A DNA stretch of 6,736 nt. It comes from an uncultured Bacteriovorax sp. Lineage in GTDB: Bacteria > Bdellovibrionota > Bacteriovoracia > Bacteriovoracales > Bacteriovoracaceae. This document shows positions 1 through 6,415 of this stretch, in pieces (position 1 is the first letter of the stretch; each line of letters begins with the position of its first letter). The stretch is taken from contig CALUDF010000176.1 of NCBI GenBank assembly GCA_943914745.1, positions 1 to 6,736 of the forward strand. The letters are read 5' to 3'. A model generated the notes under the pieces. The model had not been told where the DNA came from and did no database searches. It worked only from the letters and a program-made list of their open reading frames with translations. Position numbers and translations under genes: made by a program.

Positions 1-543
1 GTCAAAAACGCGTTTATAGACTGGCTCTAGTAAAACTTTCTCAACGAGAATTTTCTTTAATGTTTCAAGATTTAGCTCCTCACGAGAAAAGTAGTAATGC
101 CCGATGCCGCTAAAACTATGAGGACGCTTAATAATCCAATGAGTGATCTCTGGATGATTGCTCAGATGTTCTAAAACCTCTTCTACTCTTTCAACAACCA
201 TTCCCTTTTTAAATCCCCAGCCTTTATTTTGGGCCACCTCAACTGAAGTGAGTTTAGAATTCAATTTCTTTTCCAACTCTCTGTCGTGGCGATGGCCCCA
301 CCAATGAGTGAATTCATTTTCATCTGGAGACAAGTCAGGAATGCTAAAGCCTAAAGCTTTTAGGTGCTGAAGGTAGCTCTGGTCATATCGCTTGATATTT
401 TTAAGACGGCAATCTTCTTTATTGATGAGAAAAAAGACGTATTCAAATTCTTTAATAACCTTTAATGCAGAGGTTGCGCTCTCACTGTAGTTTGGATCAA
501 AAAGTGAAGCTTCATAATCGAGATCGACTTTATAAGTTTTCAT
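1..543 (-). CDS. Probable ATP-grasp domain protein, N-terminal 181 residues (cut by window edge)
   Basis: This frame is open from an ATG at 541-543 to the left edge, so the C-terminus is missing. Two stretches suggest an ATP-grasp fold. One is HWIIKRPHSFSGIGHYYF (residues 135-152), which resembles the ATP-binding loop that follows the nucleotide-clamping Lys in these enzymes (typically K-x-P-x-S-x-S-G-x-G). The other is LLEPVYKRVFD (171-181), which resembles the 'vEP-ldrvlD' strand after it. The N-terminal part (QSYLQHLKALGF, then FTHWWGHRHDRELEKKLNSK) is like the pre-ATP-grasp region of uncharacterised members. ATP-grasp enzymes use ATP to join a carboxylate to an amine or thiol through an acyl-phosphate; no substrate can be read here. 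The ATG overlaps the stop of the DUF455 gene by one base (TAATG) and has no clear Shine-Dalgarno of its own, so translational coupling is likely. The coding call is firm; the family is inferred from motifs only, since the catalytic C-terminal metal-binding residues lie outside the window. Confidence 0.75.
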   Translation of the reverse strand, partial: MKTYKVDLDYEASLFDPNYSESATSALKVIKEFEYVFFLINKEDCRLKNIKRYDQSYLQHLKALGFSIPDLSPDENEFTHWWGHRHDRELEKKLNSKLTSVEVAQNKGWGFKKGMVVERVEEVLEHLSNHPEITHWIIKRPHSFSGIGHYYFSREELNLETLKKILVEKVLLEPVYKRVFD

Positions 544-1358
544 TACCAATTCTTGCGATTAGTGACTTTAAATTCATCCCTAAATTCATCGAGCTCTTTG
601 ATAAATTGCTGATCAAGGCCCGCTCGCTCGCGGATCTTCTTATCAAAATGAATGCCCTTTGCTCTGGCCGGGGTCATGACACCCGGTAAATGGGTGCGGT
701 AGTAATTCCAAAGATCCTGATTGCCACGCCACTGGTTTAACCAGTGAGCTCCCAAAGCCACGTGAGAAATCTCATCCTCCAGGACCACTCTCATGATTTC
801 TGCAGTCTTAAAGTCTTCGACGGCCTTAAAGCCTTCTTCATAAAATTGCGCGAAGTCCAGGTTGGCAGACTCAAAAGTCATCGCCATCGCCGAATAAAAG
901 TGTGATGGTGTTTTGAGTTTATCCATCGAACGCCAGAAAAAATCATTGAGTGGGAAATCCCCCAGCTCAATTCCAAATTCTTTCATTCGTGCCAGGTACA
1001 TCTTTAGGTGTTTCTGTTCATCCTGAATAGTTTTAATGAGTCCCTTCTTAAACTGGATCATCTCTTTTCCAGTATCGGGATATATGAGTAAGGCCGCGGC
1101 CATCATCTCAATGGCCAAAAGCTCATGATTGGCAAAAAAATGCAAAGCAAGCCCACGCTTTTCTTCCAAATGAAAACTGGCACTGCGAGGAAATTTCACC
1201 TGTTCATTATTAAATTCGAGGCGAGCGCTTCGCCCGGGATTAGTGGGAAGTGCATACTCTGCCACTAACGCCGTTATCTCCAGGTCCTTAGAGGAGAGAA
1301 GTTTATCCTCTAAACTTGCTCCCTCTAAAACTTGTCTGGCAAAATCTCGGTAATCCAT
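543..1358 (-). CDS. DUF455 family ferritin-like protein
   Basis: This 271-residue protein looks like the DUF455 family (COG2833), which has a ferritin-like four-helix fold and is usually unassigned in function. The helices carry carboxylate and His residues in the order expected for a diiron site: E79 in NHELLAIE, E114-x-x-H117 in DEQKH, E163 in TFESAN, and E196-x-x-H199 in EDEISH. The E/ExxH/E/ExxH pattern is seen directly; iron binding and an oxygen-dependent reaction are inferred. Distant relatives include MiaE-type tRNA hydroxylases, so an RNA-modifying oxygenase role is conceivable beside a helicase but unproven. The start ATG (1356-1358) is 3 bases past the stop of the helicase gene; only a weak purine run (AAAAAGATAG) precedes it, which fits coupled translation. 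The C-terminal third (residues 205-271) is charged and has a conserved-looking THLPGVMTPARAKG segment. The stop TAA overlaps the next gene's ATG. The length looks complete. Confidence 0.88.
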   Translation of the reverse strand: MDYRDFARQVLEGASLEDKLLSSKDLEITALVAEYALPTNPGRSARLEFNNEQVKFPRSASFHLEEKRGLALHFFANHELLAIEMMAAALLIYPDTGKEMIQFKKGLIKTIQDEQKHLKMYLARMKEFGIELGDFPLNDFFWRSMDKLKTPSHFYSAMAMTFESANLDFAQFYEEGFKAVEDFKTAEIMRVVLEDEISHVALGAHWLNQWRGNQDLWNYYRTHLPGVMTPARAKGIHFDKKIRERAGLDQQFIKELDEFRDEFKVTNRKNW

Positions 1359-1361
1359 AAA

Positions 1362-4019
1362 CTATCTTTTTGGTTTACCCTGAAACTTTCTTTTCTTGGA
1401 CGGCTTGCCTTGGCGGAAGTTGCTCTTAGTTGAACCCACTGCTGAAGCCAGGTTAGATCTCTTCTCTCCTGGAGGCGATCCCCGTCTGCCTTGAAATGGT
1501 CTTCTCGTGAAGCGTCTTTGCTGAAAGCACTCCTCACAGATGGCAAACTTGGCGTTCTCTGCCAGCTTGGCCCCACAGCTCGAGCAGGTTGGCGTGATTT
1601 TATCCGAAAGAAGAGTGTTGAGTTTATCAATGGCCTGGAGTTTATTTTCCAATAAGTCCTGCTCTTCAAATTCAAAGTTCTTGTTGTTGAAGTGGCGGGC
1701 AAGCCATTGGTAGAGCTCTACGCACTTGATTGTCGTCTCGAGATAATCAATTTCATTAGAATTGAAATTGATGTGCTCATTCTTAATGATTTCACTGCTG
1801 ACGTATTTTTTTAAGATCCAGACGTAGTATTGAACGTGTTCCAGTAACCCTAAGTTAACCGGAGCACAGGCAAATCCAAAGATCTCTGCTGATGTAAGAG
1901 TGTGGTTGCTATCAATGTCCTCTACCGTTTCTGCCAGCTCGATCATTTCTTTTAGATCGACACAGTAAAAAGGTTTCGTGAACGTCATTGTGTTAAAGAG
2001 TCTTAGAAACTCAGAGAGTCTTAGAATAGGAAGATTGTGTGAAGACAAAGCATTGTTAACTTTTGTGAAAATATCTAAGTCCGGGCCAACCATACTTTGG
2101 GTCTGCTGTTCTAAAACAGAATCCAGGGCATCCTGAATGTCGTTTAAGCCGTCTTCAACTTTCTGAAGGCACGTGACCTTTCCAACAGGAAAACGCTGGA
2201 AACGTCCAGCACGGCCAGCGATTTGCTTGATCTCGCTGACAGTGATGGGATGCTCTTGTGAGTTGATGTGTTTTGTAAGCGTGGTAAAAACAATCCTCTT
2301 AATCGGTAAGTTCATCCCCATTGAAATGGCATCAGTGCTCACGATAACATCAGTGATGCCTTTATCAAATTTGCGGGCCTGTTCACGGCGCACTTCAGGA
2401 GAGAGCATTCCGTAAATGATAGAGACCTTAAAGCCGACTTGCTCCAGATCATATTTATACTTAAGCGCATTTCTTCTGGAAAAAACAATCAGAGCATCAC
2501 TTTTTTGTAGCTGAGACAGAGTGATTGATTTGTCCTCTACTTCCAGCTTGGTCATGCGTTCATAATTTTTGACTTCAAGTTCATCACCGCAAAGCTCAGT
2601 GATCTGTTTGACCAGATCCAAAACAGAGCCATCTCCACAGACGTGAACTTCATAAGCATGGAGATTGACCAGTGCACGTGTCCATGCCCATCCTCTTTGC
2701 TTGTCAGTGATCATCTGGATTTCATCAATAACCGCGCAGGAGAACTCTTCATTGAGCTTGGCCATTTCAATCGTCGATGAGTAGTGAGTCGCACCTTCCA
2801 CTTCGATGACTTCTTCACCGGTTAACAGTGTGGTCTTTGCACCTTTGGCATTGAGGGTGTCATATAATTCTGCAGCCAAGAGCCTAAGAGGTGCTAGGTA
2901 GCAGCCTTTTCTTGAAGCGGCCAGTGCCTGAATCGCATGGTAAGTTTTCCCTGAGTTCGTAGGCCCCATGTGATAGATGATCTTTCTTGGGATCTTTCTT
3001 GCGTGGGAGTGCACCCAGAATTGCCCCAGGTACTCTTGAAGAATATTTGAAGAGATATCCTTTCGCTTTAAAACGAGAATCGACTTGATGAGTTTTTTAA
3101 ACTCGACGACTAGGTATTTCTCATGTCGCCAGATATTGCTTGAGAGCTGCTTAAAGAAGCGATTAAATTCTTCATCACTCACAAGCTCAGGTGAGTGGCC
3201 TTCTTCCGAGAGAATGCGGTGGAAGAAGAGAATCAAATTATTAGCGTGCTCTTTGGCCAGAGGGCTTGGATATGTGAACGTCTCTTCTTGAAGCGCTTTA
3301 ATTTGCGATTCAAGGCGGTTAAGAGAAGACTTCTTGAGCCTGAATTGTACTTGTTGGAATTTCTTATCAAGTGTTCTTAAAAGGTTTTGATAAATGGCAG
3401 TGATATCAGAGACACTGTTGTCTTTATTAAGTGTGATCTGCTCTTCGATTTTTGTTTTAGTGTCGTTAATCGCGGCCACACACTCATCGTAGACCACTTC
3501 GCGCACGCGAGTCCTGTAATCAGCAAGACAGGCCACACACTGACAAGCAAGCTGGCTGGATTTCAGTTCGGCATTGAAGTTTTCTTTAAAACTCTTTTGT
3601 GTCTCAACGTGGTTAACTTCTTTGGTATCAACCCATTTTTTTAAAACAGCATAATGCAATTCAAGAACGGCAGGGTTTAATCCCCCATCTTGACCAAAAT
3701 AGAAAATCTCTTTTTCAGGCATCAGACAGTCATCAATAAAAATGAGTGAAATGATGTTTTCTCTTTGAAGAAATTCAAAGAAGCTTACATATTCTGTATT
3801 AAAGATAGAAACCAGTGATGGGTATTGCTTAAAAACATTCCACAGGGCCGTCTGGGTCTTTTCAATGAAATTTAAAACGATCCCGGCATCTTCAATTGTA
3901 CGAAGATAATCATCGCTTTCAGAAAAAGAATGAATTTTAATGAGGGTTTTTCTTTCGGTATCGAGAAGGCCTCGAATGCCTTGGTAATCGGGAAGGGCGG
4001 GAAAATCAGTCGTGCTCAA
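1362..4019 (-). CDS. SUV3-like DExH-box RNA helicase with C-terminal zinc ribbon and basic tail
   Basis: This 885-residue superfamily 2 helicase closely resembles SUV3, the mitochondrial RNA helicase that unwinds RNA for degradation. Visible motifs are Walker A GPTNSGKTYHAIQ (352-364), a GEE segment in motif Ib position (401-403), motif II DEIQM (432-436) followed by RGWAWTRAL (442-450), motif III-like HVCGDGS (459-465), IVFSRRNALK (511-520), motif V STDAISMGMNLPI (561-573) and motif VI QIAGRAGRF (599-607) with both arginines. GPTNSGKT, DEIQM and GWAWTRAL are, from memory, the same in human SUV3. A SUV3_C-like segment containing FACAPVNL (717-724) follows. Residues 1-345 are an unusually long N-terminal region with a Cys cluster (C159, C161, C164, C180) and a charged, probably coiled-coil stretch (about 185-245). 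The C-terminus has a zinc-ribbon pattern (C812-x2-C815, C828-x2-C831), then a Lys/Arg/Gly/Gln-rich tail (835-885) likely to bind RNA. The start is TTG: it has AAGGAA 6 bases upstream and an in-frame TGA 24 bases upstream, so no other upstream start exists. Cytoplasmic; a role in RNA turnover or ribosome-linked unwinding is inferred. Confidence 0.93.
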   Translation of the reverse strand: MSTTDFPALPDYQGIRGLLDTERKTLIKIHSFSESDDYLRTIEDAGIVLNFIEKTQTALWNVFKQYPSLVSIFNTEYVSFFEFLQRENIISLIFIDDCLMPEKEIFYFGQDGGLNPAVLELHYAVLKKWVDTKEVNHVETQKSFKENFNAELKSSQLACQCVACLADYRTRVREVVYDECVAAINDTKTKIEEQITLNKDNSVSDITAIYQNLLRTLDKKFQQVQFRLKKSSLNRLESQIKALQEETFTYPSPLAKEHANNLILFFHRILSEEGHSPELVSDEEFNRFFKQLSSNIWRHEKYLVVEFKKLIKSILVLKRKDISSNILQEYLGQFWVHSHARKIPRKIIYHMGPTNSGKTYHAIQALAASRKGCYLAPLRLLAAELYDTLNAKGAKTTLLTGEEVIEVEGATHYSSTIEMAKLNEEFSCAVIDEIQMITDKQRGWAWTRALVNLHAYEVHVCGDGSVLDLVKQITELCGDELEVKNYERMTKLEVEDKSITLSQLQKSDALIVFSRRNALKYKYDLEQVGFKVSIIYGMLSPEVRREQARKFDKGITDVIVSTDAISMGMNLPIKRIVFTTLTKHINSQEHPITVSEIKQIAGRAGRFQRFPVGKVTCLQKVEDGLNDIQDALDSVLEQQTQSMVGPDLDIFTKVNNALSSHNLPILRLSEFLRLFNTMTFTKPFYCVDLKEMIELAETVEDIDSNHTLTSAEIFGFACAPVNLGLLEHVQYYVWILKKYVSSEIIKNEHINFNSNEIDYLETTIKCVELYQWLARHFNNKNFEFEEQDLLENKLQAIDKLNTLLSDKITPTCSSCGAKLAENAKFAICEECFQQRRFTRRPFQGRRGSPPGEKRSNLASAVGSTKSNFRQGKPSKKRKFQGKPKR

Positions 4020-4025
4020 TAAAAA

Positions 4026-4031
4026 TTCCTT
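4026..4031 (-). promoter_or_regulatory. Ribosome binding site of the SUV3-like helicase gene
   Basis: Read on the minus strand this is AAGGAA, with AGGA ending 7 bases before the TTG codon at 4017-4019. An in-frame TGA lies 24 bases upstream of the TTG and no ATG or GTG occurs between them. The site therefore decides in favour of the TTG start. Confidence 0.7.
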
Positions 4032-4067
4032 TTTAATGTTTCACGACTGATTATATCACTTTGATTT

Positions 4068-5279
4068 CTATCGGTCTAATTCAACGACGTAAGCCACTGC
4101 CATTTTCGCGAATTTTGCAGCATGGTTGGCATTTCCATTTGATGCTGCCAGCGTATCTCTTGCAGTGTGAATGTTGCGGTTCATGTCATTCATTTTAGCT
4201 TCAAATGGCATTGATGCCGGATAGCCTTGTGAATGCCAAGAAGCATGATCAGAACAACCGTATCCACACTTATCAAATCCCCATCTCACTCCTGGAACGT
4301 AGCGGTCGATGATTGATCCAATAAAAGTATTTTGTTGGTCGTTCGTGTAGTCTCTCATCATGACGATATCTAAGTCTTTTGTCCCTTGGAAATTCGTCAT
4401 ATCAAGTTGCATAACTCCAATGACATTAATGCCTTTTTGCTTAAAGCTTCTTGAAATTTCTTTTGATCCTAAAAGGCCAACCTCTTCGGCCGCATAGGCC
4501 ATGAACTTAATCGTTTTTTGTGGCTGGTAAGAGCTATCAGCTAAAATGCGAATAACTTCTGAAATGGTTGCTATCCCTGATGCGTTATCATCTGCACCTG
4601 GCGCCGTTGAAGAAGCCCCACCAAATGATCCATTAATTGAATCTTGGTGACCACCCACAACGATCACTTCATCTGACGCACCTTGAAGAGTCAAAATGAC
4701 TGAAGGTTGATCCCATTGCGAGTGAGGGAAAAATTCTACAGTTGCGTCATTGCGATTTTTAACTAAGCTCGTCCAGTAATCTTTAATCCACGTGGCCGAT
4801 TGCTTTCCAAACTCTCCCTTGTAGTAACGATTTTTAAACGAAGAAAGTTTAGTAATCGTTGCCAGGATATTGTCAGCCTTTACTTCATTAACAAGTGGCT
4901 TAACAACAGTTTCTTGATCGATAGCATAGTCAGTGAATGTATTGTTTTTAGCAAAAAGCTGAGCCCCATCTTGAGAGGCCAGTTGCTCGAGAGCCTCTTC
5001 CTCACTGTCATGGGCCATAAAGCCGCCACAACGATTGAAGTTCTTATGCATCAACATCGAAAGCCATGGAATGGCCTCTTCATCGATTTTAATGACACTG
5101 ATTCCATCTTTTGTTTCGATCGATTCAACCCTGCTTCCAAATGTCTTCTCAGAGAAGGAAAGAGCATCTGAATCAATGGTGATGTAGATATCTTTTGTAG
5201 TTTCAGTAGCGAATGGAGAAGCAGCTGGGATAGCAATCATTGCTACGGCCAGTGATAACGATTTAAGACTTTTCAACAT
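4068..5279 (-). CDS. Secreted M28 family zinc aminopeptidase (leucyl aminopeptidase-like)
   Basis: This 403-residue exported peptidase should release N-terminal amino acids from peptides using two zinc ions. The N-terminus is a Sec signal peptide: Lys4 and Lys7, a hydrophobic run (residues 8-20) and a probable cut near SPFA-TE (24/25). Residues about 26-130 resemble the propeptide of Vibrio/Aeromonas-type aminopeptidases. The catalytic domain shows all metal ligands by alignment with the Vibrio proteolyticus enzyme: H211 (GGHQDS), bridging D231 (PGADDNASG), E266 with general base E265 (AYAAEEVGLLGS), D293 (QLDMTN) and H371 (NIHTARD). The spacing from H211 to D231 is 20, as in that enzyme. C338 and C342 in CGYGCSDH match its disulfide, which fits folding outside the cytoplasm. 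There is no C-terminal PPC domain. The ATG at 5277-5279 is preceded by AAAGGA (5290-5295) at a 10-base spacing. It is the first gene of the leftward cluster, 48 bp before the helicase with no terminator seen between them. A role in protein scavenging, perhaps of prey, is inferred. Confidence 0.94.
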   Translation of the reverse strand: MLKSLKSLSLAVAMIAIPAASPFATETTKDIYITIDSDALSFSEKTFGSRVESIETKDGISVIKIDEEAIPWLSMLMHKNFNRCGGFMAHDSEEEALEQLASQDGAQLFAKNNTFTDYAIDQETVVKPLVNEVKADNILATITKLSSFKNRYYKGEFGKQSATWIKDYWTSLVKNRNDATVEFFPHSQWDQPSVILTLQGASDEVIVVGGHQDSINGSFGGASSTAPGADDNASGIATISEVIRILADSSYQPQKTIKFMAYAAEEVGLLGSKEISRSFKQKGINVIGVMQLDMTNFQGTKDLDIVMMRDYTNDQQNTFIGSIIDRYVPGVRWGFDKCGYGCSDHASWHSQGYPASMPFEAKMNDMNRNIHTARDTLAASNGNANHAAKFAKMAVAYVVELDR

Positions 5280-5300
5280 AACAACCTATTCCTTTAGTGG

Positions 5301-5316
5301 TAATCATCCGTGATTA
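5301..5316. repeat. Perfect inverted repeat TAATCA-TCCG-TGATTA in the peptidase leader
   Basis: Two perfect 6-base arms are separated by 4 bases, 21 bases upstream of the peptidase ATG and just outside its AAAGGA site. It could be a transcription factor operator or a small hairpin in the mRNA leader. It has no following T-run in either direction that would make it a normal terminator. Confidence 0.4.
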
Positions 5317-5330
5317 ACAAAAATTTTGTT
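5316..5330. repeat. Inverted repeat AACAAAA-A-TTTTGTT next to the first palindrome
   Basis: Seven-base arms surround a single central base; the element abuts the TAATCA/TGATTA palindrome and shares base 5316 with it. It is AT-only apart from one C and one G, so chance is a real possibility, but two adjoining palindromes in a 146-bp divergent region fit an operator. Confidence 0.3.
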
Positions 5331-5415
5331 CCTTTTCGTGTGATTTGTCTAATTTTCTGGAATTTTATCTTCTTACTTCTTACAATTAACTAAGAAAGAT
5401 TTCATCACTTTTGAC

Positions 5416-5421
5416 GGAGAG
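5416..5421 (+). promoter_or_regulatory. Ribosome binding site of the nitronate monooxygenase-like gene
   Basis: GGAGAG lies 4 bases before the ATG at 5426-5428. The in-frame TTG at 5411 precedes this site and has no Shine-Dalgarno of its own, so the ATG is the better start. Confidence 0.75.
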
Positions 5422-5425
5422 AACC

Positions 5426-6415
5426 ATGATCTCAACTTGGCTTACAAAAACTTTTGATATTAAGTACCCAATCATCCTAGCCCCGATGTTTTTAGTGTCT
5501 AATAACAAAATGTTAGCTGAGGCTTACAAGCATGGCTTCATCGGAAGCATCCCTTCACTAAACTACCGAACACCTGCTGAATTTGAAGCTGGGATGATCG
5601 AACTTCACAAGGAATGTAAGGGAAAATTCGGAATCAATCTCATAGTAAATAAGTCAAATATTCACCTGGCAGAGCATTTAGCTGTATTAGAAAAGCATCC
5701 GCCGGCATTCGTTATCACCTCACTTGGTTCTCCTGAAGAAACCATCAGAAGACTTAAACCTCTGGGAGTCAAAATCCTCTGCGACGTCGTCGATGTTGAG
5801 TACGCTAAAAAAGTTGAATCCCTAGGAGCCGATGCTTTAATTGCAGTTAATTCCGGGGCCGGAGGCCATGCTGGAAACATCTCTCCATCCATCCTCATCC
5901 CGATGTTAATTAAAGCAACAAAAATTCCAGTCATATCTGCCGGAGGAGTTGGAACAGGTGCGGGACTTCTGTCTGTCATGGCCCTGGGATGCGAAGGCGT
6001 CTCTATTGGCTCTCCTTTCATCGCCACTAAGGAATCTGGTGTTTCAGAAGAATATAAAAAAGCCGTTGTAGACTACGGGGCCATGGATATTGTCATGACC
6101 ACCAAGATTTCAGGAAGCCCATGCTCCGTCATCAATACACCTTATGTTAAAGATATTGGAACACAACAAAACTTTGTGGAATCTTTTTTAAATAAGAATA
6201 AGCAGATAAAAAAGTACGCCAAGATGCTTACTTATTACCGTGGAATGAAAGCAGTCGAAAAAGCTGCCTTTGCGGCCACCTATAAAACAGTCTGGGTCGC
6301 AGGTCCTTCCATCGAATTCACTCATGCGATTGAAGACGTTCAAACGATCATTAAAAGAATCATCACTGAATATGAAGAAGCTTATCAAGCACTCGTCTCT
6401 CGCCAGCTTAAGTAA
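5426..6415 (+). CDS. FMN-dependent nitronate monooxygenase-like enzyme (2-nitropropane dioxygenase family)
   Basis: This 329-residue TIM-barrel flavoenzyme of the NPD/NMO family is expected in the cytoplasm. Numbered from the ATG at 5426, YPIILAPMF (14-22) is the N-terminal FMN-binding strand. GKFGINLIV (66-74) is the second strand. VNSGAGGHAGN (141-151) carries H148, the position of the catalytic His in nitronate monooxygenases. VISAGGVGTGAGLLSVMALG (169-188) is the phosphate-binding loop and following helix, and GVSIGSPFIATKES (191-204) is the next strand and loop. VWVAGPS (289-295) resembles the C-terminal 'w-aGq' motif. Known members oxidise toxic alkyl nitronates using FMN and oxygen, but many annotated members have other or unknown substrates, and FabK-type enoyl-ACP reductases and PfaD-like proteins share the fold. 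The real substrate is open. The start is the ATG after GGAGAG; a TTG five codons upstream is less likely. Its stop overlaps the 3' end of the convergent histidine kinase frame by 8 bases. Confidence 0.88.
   Translation: MISTWLTKTFDIKYPIILAPMFLVSNNKMLAEAYKHGFIGSIPSLNYRTPAEFEAGMIELHKECKGKFGINLIVNKSNIHLAEHLAVLEKHPPAFVITSLGSPEETIRRLKPLGVKILCDVVDVEYAKKVESLGADALIAVNSGAGGHAGNISPSILIPMLIKATKIPVISAGGVGTGAGLLSVMALGCEGVSIGSPFIATKESGVSEEYKKAVVDYGAMDIVMTTKISGSPCSVINTPYVKDIGTQQNFVESFLNKNKQIKKYAKMLTYYRGMKAVEKAAFAATYKTVWVAGPSIEFTHAIEDVQTIIKRIITEYEEAYQALVSRQLK

Larger units (their letters stand above)
5280..5425. promoter_or_regulatory. Divergent intergenic region with probable promoters for both flanking genes
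   Basis: This AT-rich 146-bp stretch separates the leftward peptidase cluster from the rightward FMN enzyme and must hold promoters for both. For the rightward gene, TACAAT at 5381-5386 is the best -10 box; the matching -35 position (TGGAAT, 5358-5363, 17-bp spacer) is poor. For the leftward gene, TAAAAT (minus strand, 5362-5367) with TTAATT (5384-5389, 16-bp spacer) is a weak candidate. The two candidate promoters would overlap. A tandem 7-mer TTCTTAC x2 (5370-5383) sits between the candidate boxes. The promoter positions are guesses; the regulatory role of the region is secure from gene orientation. Confidence 0.5.

Noticed and set aside
465..689. Plus-strand open frame of 74 codons across the DUF455 / ATP-grasp junction
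   Set aside because: Antisense to two coupled genes with strong coding signal and no motif of its own.
1325..1702. Open frame of 125 codons on the minus strand, overlapping the end of the helicase gene and the start of the DUF455 gene
   Set aside because: It lies in another frame over the helicase zinc ribbon and basic tail, is Arg/Ser-rich as expected of an out-of-frame reading, and shows no motif.
2173..3644. Several plus-strand open frames opposite the helicase gene (2173-2415, 3085-3291, 3195-3380, 3387-3644)
   Set aside because: They are antisense to a clearly coding gene, have no recognisable domain and no good ribosome binding site.
4020..4067. Possible terminator between the peptidase and helicase genes
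   Set aside because: No stem of useful length followed by a T-run is visible on the minus strand in these 48 bases.
4800..5236. Open frames inside the peptidase gene (plus 4800-5171, minus 5051-5236)
   Set aside because: Shadows of the signal peptide and propeptide region; the M28 frame explains the sequence fully.
5662..6027. Minus-strand open frame of 121 codons opposite the flavoenzyme
   Set aside because: Antisense to the FMN-binding barrel; Pro/Ala-rich composition typical of a reverse reading.
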